Below are positions 7,496-16,226 of a stretch of DNA of 57,879 bases, piece after piece. The translations under genes and the position numbers were made by a program. How positions within the stretch are numbered: position 1 is the stretch's first letter; the number at the start of each line of letters is the position of its first letter. The stretch spans positions 1-57,879 of the forward strand of contig DATIGE010000075.1 of the NCBI GenBank assembly GCA_035454885.1, read 5' to 3'. Origin of the DNA: a bacterium (GTDB taxonomy: Bacteria > UBA10199 > JACPAL01 > GCA-016699445). The notes beneath the pieces are model-generated. The model was not told the DNA's origin, did not search any database, and saw only the letters and a list, made by a program, of their open reading frames with translations.

Positions 7496-8960
7496 ACGCC
7501 TCCGCTTCCGTGACACGCCGCTGCCGCTCCGACGGAGACATCTTGAGGAGGGTCTTCACCATCACGCCCAGGCGGGGATTCCGGGAAAGCAGGTCCCGGT
7601 GGCGGGCGACGAAGCGCCAGTAGAGCGCCGTGAGCGTCTCGCACCAGGGCCCTTTGTGGAAATCGCTCATTTTCAGGAGATAGTTCGCGCCCGCAAAATA
7701 CGGCTTGGTGGTCATGAGGCCTCCGTCCGCGTATTGGCTCATGCCATAGAGGTTGGGGACCATGATCCAGTCGTAGGCGTCCACGAACATCTCCATGAAC
7801 CACCGGTACGCCTCGTCCGGATGGACGTCCGAAAGAAGCATGGCGTTTCCCAAGACCATCAGCCGTTCGATGTGATGCGCATAGCCCGTCTCGGCCACCC
7901 GGCGGATCACCCGGTCGACGGGGTCGACGCCCAAGGTCCCGTCGTACCAGGCGGAAGTCAGCGCCCGGTCGTTCTCCAAAAAGTTCGACGTCCGCTGCTG
8001 GACCCCTTCGCGGACGTAGACGACCCGGATGAACTCCCTCCAGCCGATGATCTGGCGGATGAAGCCCTCCAGAGAGGCCAAGGGCGTATCCGCCTCGCGG
8101 GCGAAGGCGAGCGTCCTCTGAAGGATTTCGTCGGGATTCACGAGACCAGCATTCAAGGCCGGCGAGAGGAGGGAATGAAAAAGGGTCCCCTCCTTCTCCG
8201 AAATGGAATCCTCGTAGGGCCCGAACTTTTCGAGCCGCCGTTCCAGGAAATCCTCGAACGCGGCGCGGGCCTCGTCGGAGCTGGTGGGGTAGACGAAACC
8301 ATCGGTCGATCCCAAATTTCCCGGAAAGCGCTCGCCGACGTAGGCCGAGGCCTCTCGAACATAGGGATTGTCTCCAAACCTTTTCGGGGAAGGGACGGCA
8401 AGATCTCTCGGAATTCGTTTCGGGTTCTCCGCATCGAAACTCCACCGCCCGCCAACGGGTCCGCCGCCGATGTCCATGAGAACGCCCAGGCGTTTCCGTT
8501 GAAAGATGTAGAACTTGGCCATCATGTAGGCGCGCGTCTTGCCGAAGAACGCGTCCGCCGTCTTCAGATCGGTCAGGAAATTGGGCGTGGCATGCCAGAC
8601 AACCTGAAGGCCCGTCTTTTCTGAAAACGTCCGGATCCTTTTTTCGAGCAGGAAATCCGTCGGTTCGGCGATGTGGACCCTTCTCACTCCGGTTTTTTCC
8701 AAATGCCGGAACAGATCGCCCGGCCCCCGGATTTGATGATATTCGATGTAATCGCAGGGAGCGCCCCGTTTTTCCAAGACTTCGGCCGCGTAGCGCTTCA
8801 TCGACGCGCGGTGCAGCACGAGCTTTTTCTTGTGGAAGCTGAGCGGGTAATTCCGGTCTCCGAAAAAAAGGGGATCCTCGACCAGGAACGCGCGCCGCCC
8901 CGCCATGACCGCCGGGTGGCGGTCATGGAGCTGGTGGGGAAAGATGAGCGCGGCTTCCAC
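7467..8960 (-). CDS. Cryptochrome/photolyase-related flavoprotein lacking Fe-S cysteines
   Basis: Member of the prokaryotic photolyase-related family (PhrB/FeS-BCP type), which repairs (6-4) or related UV photoproducts using FAD and light. Recognisable are the N-terminal FPHQL start, the FAD-domain segment with IGWREF and YVREGVQQR, and the AHHIERLMVLGN and YADGGLMTTKPY motifs. In PhrB-type enzymes the region after the last motif carries three of the four cysteines for a [4Fe-4S] cluster; here it is shortened to KMSDFHKGPWCETLTALYW with a single Cys, so the cluster is probably absent. The frame opens at TTG 8996, but GTG 8960 gives the family-typical beginning (497 residues). Confidence 0.85.
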   Translation of the reverse strand: MEAALIFPHQLHDRHPAVMAGRRAFLVEDPLFFGDRNYPLSFHKKKLVLHRASMKRYAAEVLEKRGAPCDYIEYHQIRGPGDLFRHLEKTGVRRVHIAEPTDFLLEKRIRTFSEKTGLQVVWHATPNFLTDLKTADAFFGKTRAYMMAKFYIFQRKRLGVLMDIGGGPVGGRWSFDAENPKRIPRDLAVPSPKRFGDNPYVREASAYVGERFPGNLGSTDGFVYPTSSDEARAAFEDFLERRLEKFGPYEDSISEKEGTLFHSLLSPALNAGLVNPDEILQRTLAFAREADTPLASLEGFIRQIIGWREFIRVVYVREGVQQRTSNFLENDRALTSAWYDGTLGVDPVDRVIRRVAETGYAHHIERLMVLGNAMLLSDVHPDEAYRWFMEMFVDAYDWIMVPNLYGMSQYADGGLMTTKPYFAGANYLLKMSDFHKGPWCETLTALYWRFVARHRDLLSRNPRLGVMVKTLLKMSPSERQRRVTEAEAFIGRTTGSR

Positions 8961-9029
8961 TCGGAGCTTTATGCCACGGCGGAGACATGCGGGCAATCCG
9001 GATGGTGGCGGCCCTCGCGATCCGCCGGT

Positions 9030-9923
9030 TTACAATCGCCGCAACGCGGCGCCGGGATAGGCCCGATCGGTCGTCTCGACGAACGTTTCGATCCGATCCC
9101 AAAGGATCTTGAGCCCCAACCCCATCGTGAGGGCGGCGTTTCCCGGCTCCCGGCGGCTCAGATAAAGCCGGAAAAGGCCTTGATCGGCGCCTTTCTCGTA
9201 ATAGACCCGGTAAGGGTAATCCGGATCGATGGCGGAAACGCCTTGCGCGGGGGTGGGCGCTTCCTGGTCGACGGCGCCCTTCGGCGCCGGAGACCGGCTC
9301 AAATTGGGATTCCAGCGGGTCATGAGCGGCTCGCGGGAATTGAGTACCAAGGCCTGTCCCGAGACCACACGGAGGCGCTCGAAGTTGGGAACCTGGAACA
9401 GCATCATCAATTGGTGTTCGAACAGGCCGACGGCGCGGGAATCGCGTCCGAACTCCCGCCACATTTCGGCATGCGAAAAGACCATTTCCTTGATCTCCCG
9501 AAGGGGCTCCGCCTCGTTCCGCGTCCGGCGCATTTTTTGGGAAATAAGGCGTCGGCCGCCGCCGTCCGGCCAGTATTCCTTTCGAAACTCCACGAGATCG
9601 GTCCATGGGTCCTCGCTCAGATCGAAAAACAACGAATATCGGGGCCGGGAGAGCCTGAAGCGATCGTCGCCGTCCCACCGCATTCGCCACAGGGTGTCGG
9701 GAATGGGCTTGTCACCGGAATCCCCGAGGAACCGCCGCGCCTCTTCGAGCACCGGCCGGATCCCGGAGACGAAGGCCTGTTGATTTTCGGACGTCAGCGT
9801 GGCCGAACGCCATCCGCTCTGCGGCGACCCGAAGGGGACCCTCGGAAAACCCAAGGGATTGAAGCCGAAACAACTCACGAATCCCGAGAGGGACGCGTTC
9901 CCGCCCGTGAAAAGCGCGTTCAA
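9030..9923 (-). CDS. Hypothetical protein translationally coupled to metH
   Basis: I do not recognise this 297-residue protein. It has no signal peptide, no membrane segment and no metal-binding cluster I can name; it is rich in Arg, Phe and Trp and looks like a soluble globular protein. The TTG start at 9923 overlaps the TGA stop of metH (TTGA), with GGAGG seven bases upstream inside the metH end, so it is likely translated by coupling with methionine synthase. The photolyase gene follows 69 bases downstream in the same direction. Only three or four cysteines and no catalytic motif are evident. Confidence 0.65.
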   Translation of the reverse strand: MNALFTGGNASLSGFVSCFGFNPLGFPRVPFGSPQSGWRSATLTSENQQAFVSGIRPVLEEARRFLGDSGDKPIPDTLWRMRWDGDDRFRLSRPRYSLFFDLSEDPWTDLVEFRKEYWPDGGGRRLISQKMRRTRNEAEPLREIKEMVFSHAEMWREFGRDSRAVGLFEHQLMMLFQVPNFERLRVVSGQALVLNSREPLMTRWNPNLSRSPAPKGAVDQEAPTPAQGVSAIDPDYPYRVYYEKGADQGLFRLYLSRREPGNAALTMGLGLKILWDRIETFVETTDRAYPGAALRRL

Positions 9924-12900
9924 ACATCGCCTCCGATGAAATTCATCGCCGTTCCGACGCTAAAGTAGGAGCAATCCGGGTGGTGAAAGACCAACGCCGA
10001 CACGCTCGCCTCGGGTTCCATCATCATGCCTTCCGTGAGCCGGATCCCGATGTCCTCGGGATGGATCAGCTTCCAGAGGCCGGCCTGGTCGTCCAGATTG
10101 GGGCACGCCGGGTAGCCGAAGCTGTAGCGCTTGCCGCGATACTTTGCCGTCAGCCTCTCCTGCATCGTCATCGCCTGTGGATCGGGGAATCCCCAGTCCT
10201 CCCGGATGCGCCGGTGCAGCCACTCGGCGCAGCCTTCGGCGGTTTCGAGCGCCAGCGCCTGCAGGGCGTGGGACTTGAGGTACTCGCCCGACGCCTTGTA
10301 CGCCTCCGATCGCTCGCGCACGCCCTGCCCCGCGCCGACGACGAAGAGCACAATGTGGTCCCTCTTTGCGGCGCTGGGCGGAAGGACGTAATCGGCGAGG
10401 CACAAGCCGTCTTCCTTCCTTTGCCGCGGAAATCGGAAGACGTGGATCGGACTCTTCCCCCCGGGGGCGAAGAGCCGGATCTCATTCCCGGACCCCTCCG
10501 CCTCGAAGAACTGCCAGACGGCTTTCACTTTCAAAAACTTCGCCGCCTCCGCCTTCACCTCTTCCACGCGCTCGTTGAGTTCGATCGCTTTGGGGTCGCG
10601 GTCCGCGAGGGCCTTCTCGAAGTTCCCCTTGAAGCCCAGATGTTTTGAATAGAGCATCTGCGGGTTGACGTAGGACCAGATCTCCTTCAACTGCGGGACG
10701 TCCCGGACCTTGCGGTCCAGGTAGGGCGCGGGCGGGATCGGGACGCCGAGCCCCACCTTGCCGCTGCGGGTCTCCGTCTCCGGAGACAATTCGTGTTCGG
10801 ACGCCCGCAACGCCTCCGCGCCGATCGCCGACTTCACCCCCTCCAACAGGATTTTCCGCGACTCGTCGTTGCCGAGTTGATTGGCGAGCGAGAGCCCTGT
10901 CATGGCGTCCTTGGCGTAGAGCACCAGTTGGTCGTACGAAGGAGCGATCTTCGACCGCGTGAACTTGTCCGACAGCGCCGCCCCGCCGACCAGGAGAGGG
11001 ACCTGAATCCCCGCGGCCTTCAGATCCCCCGCCGTCACCACCATCTGCTGGGCGGATTTCACCAAGAGCCCCGACAATCCGATCATGTCCGGCTTATGCG
11101 CGTGATACGCCTTGATCAGCTCCTCGGGAGGGACCTTGATGCCGAGATTGATCACCTCGTAACCGTTGTTCTTGAGGATGATCTCGACTAGGTTCTTCCC
11201 GATGTCGTGGACGTCGCCCTTGACGGTGGCGAGCAGGATCTTCCCCTTGGCCGCCGTCTCCGACTTTTCCATGAACTGCTCGAGATGCGCGACGGCCGCC
11301 TTCATCGCCTCGGCGGACTGCAGCACCTCCGCCACGATGAGCTCGTTCGCATTGAAGAGCCGCCCCACCTCCGCCATGCCGGCCATGAGCGGGCCGTTGA
11401 TGATGTCCAGGGGCTTGGCCTCTTTCCGTTTCAATTCGAGGTCCGGGATCAGGCCGTCCTTGGTGCCCTGAATGATGTACTGGGCGAGACGCTCGTCCAG
11501 CGGCAGGTCCCGCGCCGCCTTCTTCTCCTTCTTGATGTGCTTGCGATAAAATTCGGTGATCGCCGCGATGTTCGCCTGGTTGATCGCCGCCCTCTGCTCG
11601 GCACTCTGCTTTCTCCAGTCGGGCGAGGTCACAGCGCCCCTCCCATCGAAATTAAACAGCAAATTCTCAGCCAGCTTCCTTTCTTCTTCCGGGATCGACG
11701 CGAACCGCTCCAGCTTCTCCGCGTTCACGATGGCCAGATCGAGGCCTGCCTTGGTGCAGTGATAGAGAAAGACGGAATTCACGACTTCGCGCGCCGCCGG
11801 CGGCAGCCCGAACGAGATGTTGGAGATGCCCAGGATCGTCTTGACGTGCGGGATCTTCCCCTTGATCAACCGGATGCCTTCGATTGTCTCGACCGCGCCT
11901 CCAATGTAGTTGGCGTCTCCCGTGGCCGTCGGAAAGACAAGCGGATCGATGACGATGTCCTCGGCGCGGAGTCCGAATTTTCCCGTCAGGAGCCCGATCG
12001 ACCGCTCCGCGACGGCGAGCTTGCGCTCCCGCGTGAACGCCTGGGCCTGGACGGGGTCCTCGTCGATGCAGCCGACGACCACGGCCGCCCCGTACTTATG
12101 GACGAGAGGACAGATTTTCTCGAACTTCTCCTCCCCGTCCTCCAGGTTGATGGAATTGATGATCGCCTTCCCCTGGCTGTACGTGAGCGCCTTCTCGACG
12201 GCCCTCGGGTCCGTCGTGTCGATCATGAGCGGGGCTTTGATCTTGCGGATCAGTTTTTCGTAAAAGGGATCGATGTCCGGCAACTCGTCCCGATCGGTCG
12301 ACTGGAGGCAGACGTCGATGACGTGCGCCCCGTTGCGCACCTGGCGGCGAGCGATCTCCGTCGCTTCCTCCCATTTTTCGGCGTTCACCAGGTCCTTGAA
12401 GAGGCGCGATCCGATGACGTTGGTGCGTTCGCCGACGACCAAGGGACGGTTGTCGTCCGTCGCCTCCACGACTTCGATGCCGGAATAGAAAGATCGCCGG
12501 GTCCGGGTTTGGCGCGCCAAACCCCTGCGGTCAGGGCGCGGCCTCTTCCCCTCCGCCATCTGCGCGATCGCAGCGATGTGCCTCTCCGTCGTCCCGCAAC
12601 AGCCGCCGACGATGTTGAGCCAGCCGTTGTCGGCGAAGCGTTCCAGCTGCCTCGCCAACGAATCCGGCGTCTCCAGATACAAACCCTCTTCGTCCGGCAA
12701 GCCGGCGTTCGGGTAACAGGACACCGCCGTTTCCGCGAGCTCGTGGATCGTCCGGATGTGATCGGTCATGAATTCGGGACCGGTGGCGCAATTCAGCCCG
12801 ACGGCGAGCAGGGGCAAATGGGCGAGCGAAACCACCAGCGCGTCCGCCGCCTGGCCGGCGAGCATCGTGCCCATCGGCTCGATCGTGCCGGAGACGACGA

Positions 12901-13477
12901 TCGGACGCGTCGTGCCCAATTCGTCAAAAGCCTTCCGGACTCCGATCACCGCCGCCTTGATGTTGCGCGTGTCCTGCGAGGTCTCGATCAAGAGGATGTC
13001 GGAGCCGCCCTCGACGAGGCCCAGGGCCTGAACGCGGAAGTTCTCGATGAGCTGATCGAAGGTCACACCGCCGGTGACCGTGATCGACTTGGTCGTGGGC
13101 CCCATTGACCCGGCCACGAACCTCGGCTTTTTGGTCGTGGAGAACTCCTTCGCGGCCCGGACGGCGAGCTCCGCGGCCTTCCGGTTGATCTCGTGCGCCT
13201 TGTCCGACAGTCCGTATTCGCCCAGGACGAGCGGTGTCGCTCCAAAGGTATTGGTCTCCGCGATGTCGGCGCCCGCGTGGAAGTACTTCCGATGAACCTC
13301 CAAGATGACGTCAGGCCGGACGAGGACGAGGTTCTCGTTACAGCCCTCCAAGTCCGGTCCGCCGAAGTCGGCGGCGGTGAGGTTCTTTTGTTGGAGCATG
13401 GTACCCATGGCGCCATCCAGGACCAGAAGGCGCTGCGCCATTAACTCCCTGATCTCATTCGTTTTATCCGTTTCCAT
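9920..13477 (-). CDS. metH: Cobalamin-dependent methionine synthase
   Basis: Transfers a methyl group from 5-methyltetrahydrofolate to homocysteine through methylcobalamin; cytoplasmic. All four modules are present in 1185 residues. The homocysteine/Zn domain has GLNCATGP near residue 227 and the Cys-Cys pair in GGCCGTT near 290. The pterin domain runs about 350-610. The cobalamin domain has the ligand motif DVHDIGKN near 754. The C-terminal reactivation (AdoMet) domain runs about 930-1185 with RFSFG-like RYSFGYPACP. The length is normal for the family. The ATG at 13477 gives METDKTNEIRELM. The upstream space to the divergent gene is only 76 bases, so no cobalamin or SAM riboswitch fits. Confidence 0.97.
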   Translation of the reverse strand: METDKTNEIRELMAQRLLVLDGAMGTMLQQKNLTAADFGGPDLEGCNENLVLVRPDVILEVHRKYFHAGADIAETNTFGATPLVLGEYGLSDKAHEINRKAAELAVRAAKEFSTTKKPRFVAGSMGPTTKSITVTGGVTFDQLIENFRVQALGLVEGGSDILLIETSQDTRNIKAAVIGVRKAFDELGTTRPIVVSGTIEPMGTMLAGQAADALVVSLAHLPLLAVGLNCATGPEFMTDHIRTIHELAETAVSCYPNAGLPDEEGLYLETPDSLARQLERFADNGWLNIVGGCCGTTERHIAAIAQMAEGKRPRPDRRGLARQTRTRRSFYSGIEVVEATDDNRPLVVGERTNVIGSRLFKDLVNAEKWEEATEIARRQVRNGAHVIDVCLQSTDRDELPDIDPFYEKLIRKIKAPLMIDTTDPRAVEKALTYSQGKAIINSINLEDGEEKFEKICPLVHKYGAAVVVGCIDEDPVQAQAFTRERKLAVAERSIGLLTGKFGLRAEDIVIDPLVFPTATGDANYIGGAVETIEGIRLIKGKIPHVKTILGISNISFGLPPAAREVVNSVFLYHCTKAGLDLAIVNAEKLERFASIPEEERKLAENLLFNFDGRGAVTSPDWRKQSAEQRAAINQANIAAITEFYRKHIKKEKKAARDLPLDERLAQYIIQGTKDGLIPDLELKRKEAKPLDIINGPLMAGMAEVGRLFNANELIVAEVLQSAEAMKAAVAHLEQFMEKSETAAKGKILLATVKGDVHDIGKNLVEIILKNNGYEVINLGIKVPPEELIKAYHAHKPDMIGLSGLLVKSAQQMVVTAGDLKAAGIQVPLLVGGAALSDKFTRSKIAPSYDQLVLYAKDAMTGLSLANQLGNDESRKILLEGVKSAIGAEALRASEHELSPETETRSGKVGLGVPIPPAPYLDRKVRDVPQLKEIWSYVNPQMLYSKHLGFKGNFEKALADRDPKAIELNERVEEVKAEAAKFLKVKAVWQFFEAEGSGNEIRLFAPGGKSPIHVFRFPRQRKEDGLCLADYVLPPSAAKRDHIVLFVVGAGQGVRERSEAYKASGEYLKSHALQALALETAEGCAEWLHRRIREDWGFPDPQAMTMQERLTAKYRGKRYSFGYPACPNLDDQAGLWKLIHPEDIGIRLTEGMMMEPEASVSALVFHHPDCSYFSVGTAMNFIGGDV

Positions 13478-13553
13478 GGCTTACGACCCCAACTTTGACG
13501 CTCTGCGTAAAGAGTACGCAACTTTTCGGTCTCAGAATCGATGAATCGGCGCG
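13478..13553. promoter_or_regulatory. Divergent intergenic region metH / hypothetical
   Basis: A 76-base space serving two divergent genes. It contains a TTTGACG-like -35 element and a small dyad GCGTA-N5-TACGC at 13504-13518. No riboswitch-sized structure fits. Confidence 0.35.
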
Positions 13554-15182
13554 ATGTCGCAAGCAATCTTCTCGAGCCTATTTGTCTGCGGACTATCTTC
13601 CAATTCCTCCCTCGAGCGCTATCTGGCCCTCTCCGCCCTCCGGGACCTGACCGGAATCCGGGAGGGGTTGAGCGACCTGCACGGCGCCGCGACCCGGGGG
13701 ATCCGGATGATGGTGGACGGAATGGCCCCGGTGGCCGATCCAAGTCTCATCCGCCACGTGAGCGAAAGGGAGGGCGACCTGGCCCCCCTGCTGATGGAAT
13801 CCCGCGGGCGTTCCATCGTCGACGACTACCGACGGTTTCGCGCCCTCACGCATTCCTCGGGGCCGACCACCTCCACCTGGGCGCCGCGACTCTTCGTCTC
13901 CGGGCAGGAAGTCATTGCGAAGACCCTCGAGTTACCCGCAGGGACCAACTCCGTTTCCTCGTTTCTGGAGGATCTGAAGTCCCTTCCCGCCGACCTCGCC
14001 GGTGGATGGCCTTCCATCAATTTCTTCGAAGACTGCCAAGCCCTTCTCCTGGGCGATACGGTAAGCAATTTGAGACACGCCCGCAGCTACCTGGCGGAAA
14101 TGGGAAGCGAATTTTTCGGCCAACCGATCCTCCTGGAGGACCTGCTCGCCGGATTCATTTGCGATTTGCCCGATTACCGTCTGGCTGCACTGGATATCGA
14201 GTTTGTCCGCCGCGGCCACATGGACATTCGGGGGACCATCCAGACGGCTGCCGGAGACCGGAACGTCGTCCGTTTTCGAAGATCGATTCCGATTCGCCCC
14301 CGCGACGGTCAATCCTGGATCGCGCGCAGCTACGGGATCGCGGTTGCGGAGGGCTCCCTTCAGGGAAAAGGGATCGGGCGGCGCCTGACCCAGCGGTTTC
14401 TGGCCTTTCTTCAACGACTGGGCGTCGATGCCCTGGAATTTCCCGCGGCTCACGCCGGTGCCTTGGTTTTTCCCCGTTTGGGCTTTGATTTCGCGGGACC
14501 CGAAGCGCGAAATCGGGTCAAGATCCAGTTTCGAGAGTTTCTCAGGAAGAACGCCCCCCATCGGGATTCGATGGACGACGACAATTGGGCCCGGGTCGAA
14601 CACGCATGGGACATCGCTCTCTTCCGTCTCGGGAACAAACACCCTTCAGGCCGCGACTTTCTCATTGAGCTCGGCCGGGGCGGCAACCGGTTCGAATTCC
14701 CGGTCCGCTTCTGGACACGCCCTGACTACGAGGGATGGGGTTTGCTTTTCGCCGAGAGAACCCCTCCCGAATGGAACCACCTCGCACCCGAAACGAGACG
14801 CGTGCTCTTTGATTATCTCCGGACTCACGATCAGCTCCCCGCCCTCCTTAACTCGTTCCAAGATCACGTCGCGAACCTCCATGAGGCCCTTGGCAACTGG
14901 ATCTTCCCCGTCGGCTTCTATCTCAAGAACCGCAGGGATCATAACCATCTTCACATGCTCTCCCCCGAAGAGGTCCAGGAGTTCCACGAGCAATTCGTCC
15001 ACACGGCCCACCTCATCGCCTGGCTAGCCGCCGGCGATACGCGAGACACCCCACTGGGCCGCGCCTTTTGGAAGACCGTGAGCGGACCGGCGTGGGACCT
15101 GATGCCGCAGATCGTTGAGGCCGCCAAGGAGATGCTGGATCTTTCGATCAGGCTTCCCGAATCCCCCGCTCAGGGGATTTGA
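13554..15182 (+). CDS. Hypothetical protein with GNAT-like acetyltransferase segment
   Basis: A 542-residue soluble protein I cannot assign to a family. Around residues 260-320 it has a GNAT-type acyl-CoA-binding look: a beta-strand (SYGIAVAEGSL) followed by QGKGIGRRLTQRFLAFLQRLG, which matches the Q/R-x-x-G-x-G/A loop and helix of motif A, then ALVFPRLGFD, reminiscent of the GNAT motif B 'YxxxGF' element. The N-terminal 250 and C-terminal 200 residues are unlike anything I recognise. It is divergent from metH and overlaps the convergent MDR gene by 13 bases. Protein or small-molecule acetylation is a possibility only. Confidence 0.6.
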   Translation: MSQAIFSSLFVCGLSSNSSLERYLALSALRDLTGIREGLSDLHGAATRGIRMMVDGMAPVADPSLIRHVSEREGDLAPLLMESRGRSIVDDYRRFRALTHSSGPTTSTWAPRLFVSGQEVIAKTLELPAGTNSVSSFLEDLKSLPADLAGGWPSINFFEDCQALLLGDTVSNLRHARSYLAEMGSEFFGQPILLEDLLAGFICDLPDYRLAALDIEFVRRGHMDIRGTIQTAAGDRNVVRFRRSIPIRPRDGQSWIARSYGIAVAEGSLQGKGIGRRLTQRFLAFLQRLGVDALEFPAAHAGALVFPRLGFDFAGPEARNRVKIQFREFLRKNAPHRDSMDDDNWARVEHAWDIALFRLGNKHPSGRDFLIELGRGGNRFEFPVRFWTRPDYEGWGLLFAERTPPEWNHLAPETRRVLFDYLRTHDQLPALLNSFQDHVANLHEALGNWIFPVGFYLKNRRDHNHLHMLSPEEVQEFHEQFVHTAHLIAWLAAGDTRDTPLGRAFWKTVSGPAWDLMPQIVEAAKEMLDLSIRLPESPAQGI

Positions 15183-16174
15183 AGCACAATTTTCCCGAAC
15201 ACATCGCGCGAAAGCATCTTTTCATGAGCCGCCCGGGCCCGCTCCAGCGGGAACGTCGAATCGACGACGGGCCTGAGGCTGCCGGTTTCCACGAGCTTCA
15301 GGATTTGGAGGAGTTCGCCGCGGCCACCCATGAAGCTTCCATGGAATGTGAGGTGACGGAGGTAGGCCTGCCGGAGGACGATCGTCGCCGTATCGCCCGT
15401 GGTCGCGCCGCAGAAAACCAGGCGCCCCTCCTTGGCAAGCGAGTCGACGCTTTCGGCAAAAACTTCTCCTCCGATATGTTCAAAGACCACGTCGACGCCC
15501 CGCCCCTGGGTGAGCTCCATCACCGCCTTCGAAAAATTCGGCTCCTTCGCGTAGTTGATTCCATCGTCTGCGCCCAAGGACTTGGCTTTGGAGAGTTTGG
15601 CGTCCGTCGAGGCCGTCGTGATCACGCGCGAGCCCAGATATTTCGCGATCTGGATCGCCGCGCTCCCGATGCCGCTGCCGGCGGCGTGGATGAGGACGGT
15701 CTCGCCGGCTTGGAGCTTCGCCCGCGTCACCAGCATGTGCCAGGCCGTGAGAAATACGAGGGGCACGGCCGCCCACTCGACGGGGGTCAGTTTTTTCGAG
15801 ACGGGGATCACGTCCCGTGAATCCACGGCTATCTTCTCCGCATAACCGCCCTGCCTCTGAAATCCGAGGAGTTGATAATGGTCGCAGAGGCTCTCCTTGC
15901 CCGCGAGACAGGCCTCGCACACGCGGCAACCCGCGCCCGGGGCGACGACGGCGAGATCGCCCGTTCCGGTGACCCCGCAGACGTCGGAGCCCAAGACGTG
16001 CGGCATCGGAATCCGCGCACCCGGGATCCCCTGCCGGACCCAAACATCAAGATGATTCAGCGCGCAGGCCTTGATGGAGAGAACGACCTCGTTCGGCCGC
16101 GGACTCGGATCCGGCGACTCCGCCGTCTCCAAGACCTCCGGCCCGCCATGCCGCCTGAAAATCGCCGCCTTCAT
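15170..16174 (-). CDS. Zinc-type alcohol dehydrogenase/quinone oxidoreductase (MDR)
   Basis: NAD(P)H-dependent medium-chain dehydrogenase/reductase, 334 residues from the ATG at 16174 (a GTG at 16183 is an alternative). The N-terminal GroES-like part has ALNHLDVWVRQG and HVLGSDVCG. The structural-zinc Cys pattern C-x2-C-x2-C-x7-C is seen in CRVCEACLAGKESLC. The Rossmann domain shows HAAGSGIGSAAIQIAK. The catalytic zinc ligands are less complete than in classical ADH, so the protein may act as a zinc-containing or quinone-type enone reductase. It lies just upstream of the 42-haem gene region in the same direction; no functional link is evident. Confidence 0.88.
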   Translation of the reverse strand: MKAAIFRRHGGPEVLETAESPDPSPRPNEVVLSIKACALNHLDVWVRQGIPGARIPMPHVLGSDVCGVTGTGDLAVVAPGAGCRVCEACLAGKESLCDHYQLLGFQRQGGYAEKIAVDSRDVIPVSKKLTPVEWAAVPLVFLTAWHMLVTRAKLQAGETVLIHAAGSGIGSAAIQIAKYLGSRVITTASTDAKLSKAKSLGADDGINYAKEPNFSKAVMELTQGRGVDVVFEHIGGEVFAESVDSLAKEGRLVFCGATTGDTATIVLRQAYLRHLTFHGSFMGGRGELLQILKLVETGSLRPVVDSTFPLERARAAHEKMLSRDVFGKIVLQIP

Positions 16175-16210
16175 GGGCGACACTTACCCCGTCGACACCG
16201 AGTTTGGGAA

Positions 16211-16226
16211 GTCCCTCATCAGGGAC
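16211..16226 (-). terminator. Hairpin overlapping the stop of the 42-haem gene
   Basis: GTCCCT-N4-AGGGAC is a perfect 6-base stem that includes the TGA stop (16219-16221). No T-run follows, so it may only be an mRNA 3'-end stabiliser or a weak terminator. Confidence 0.35.

Noticed and set aside
13478-13553. Cobalamin or SAM riboswitch before metH
   Set aside because: Only 76 bases are available between divergent genes and no conserved riboswitch core is visible.
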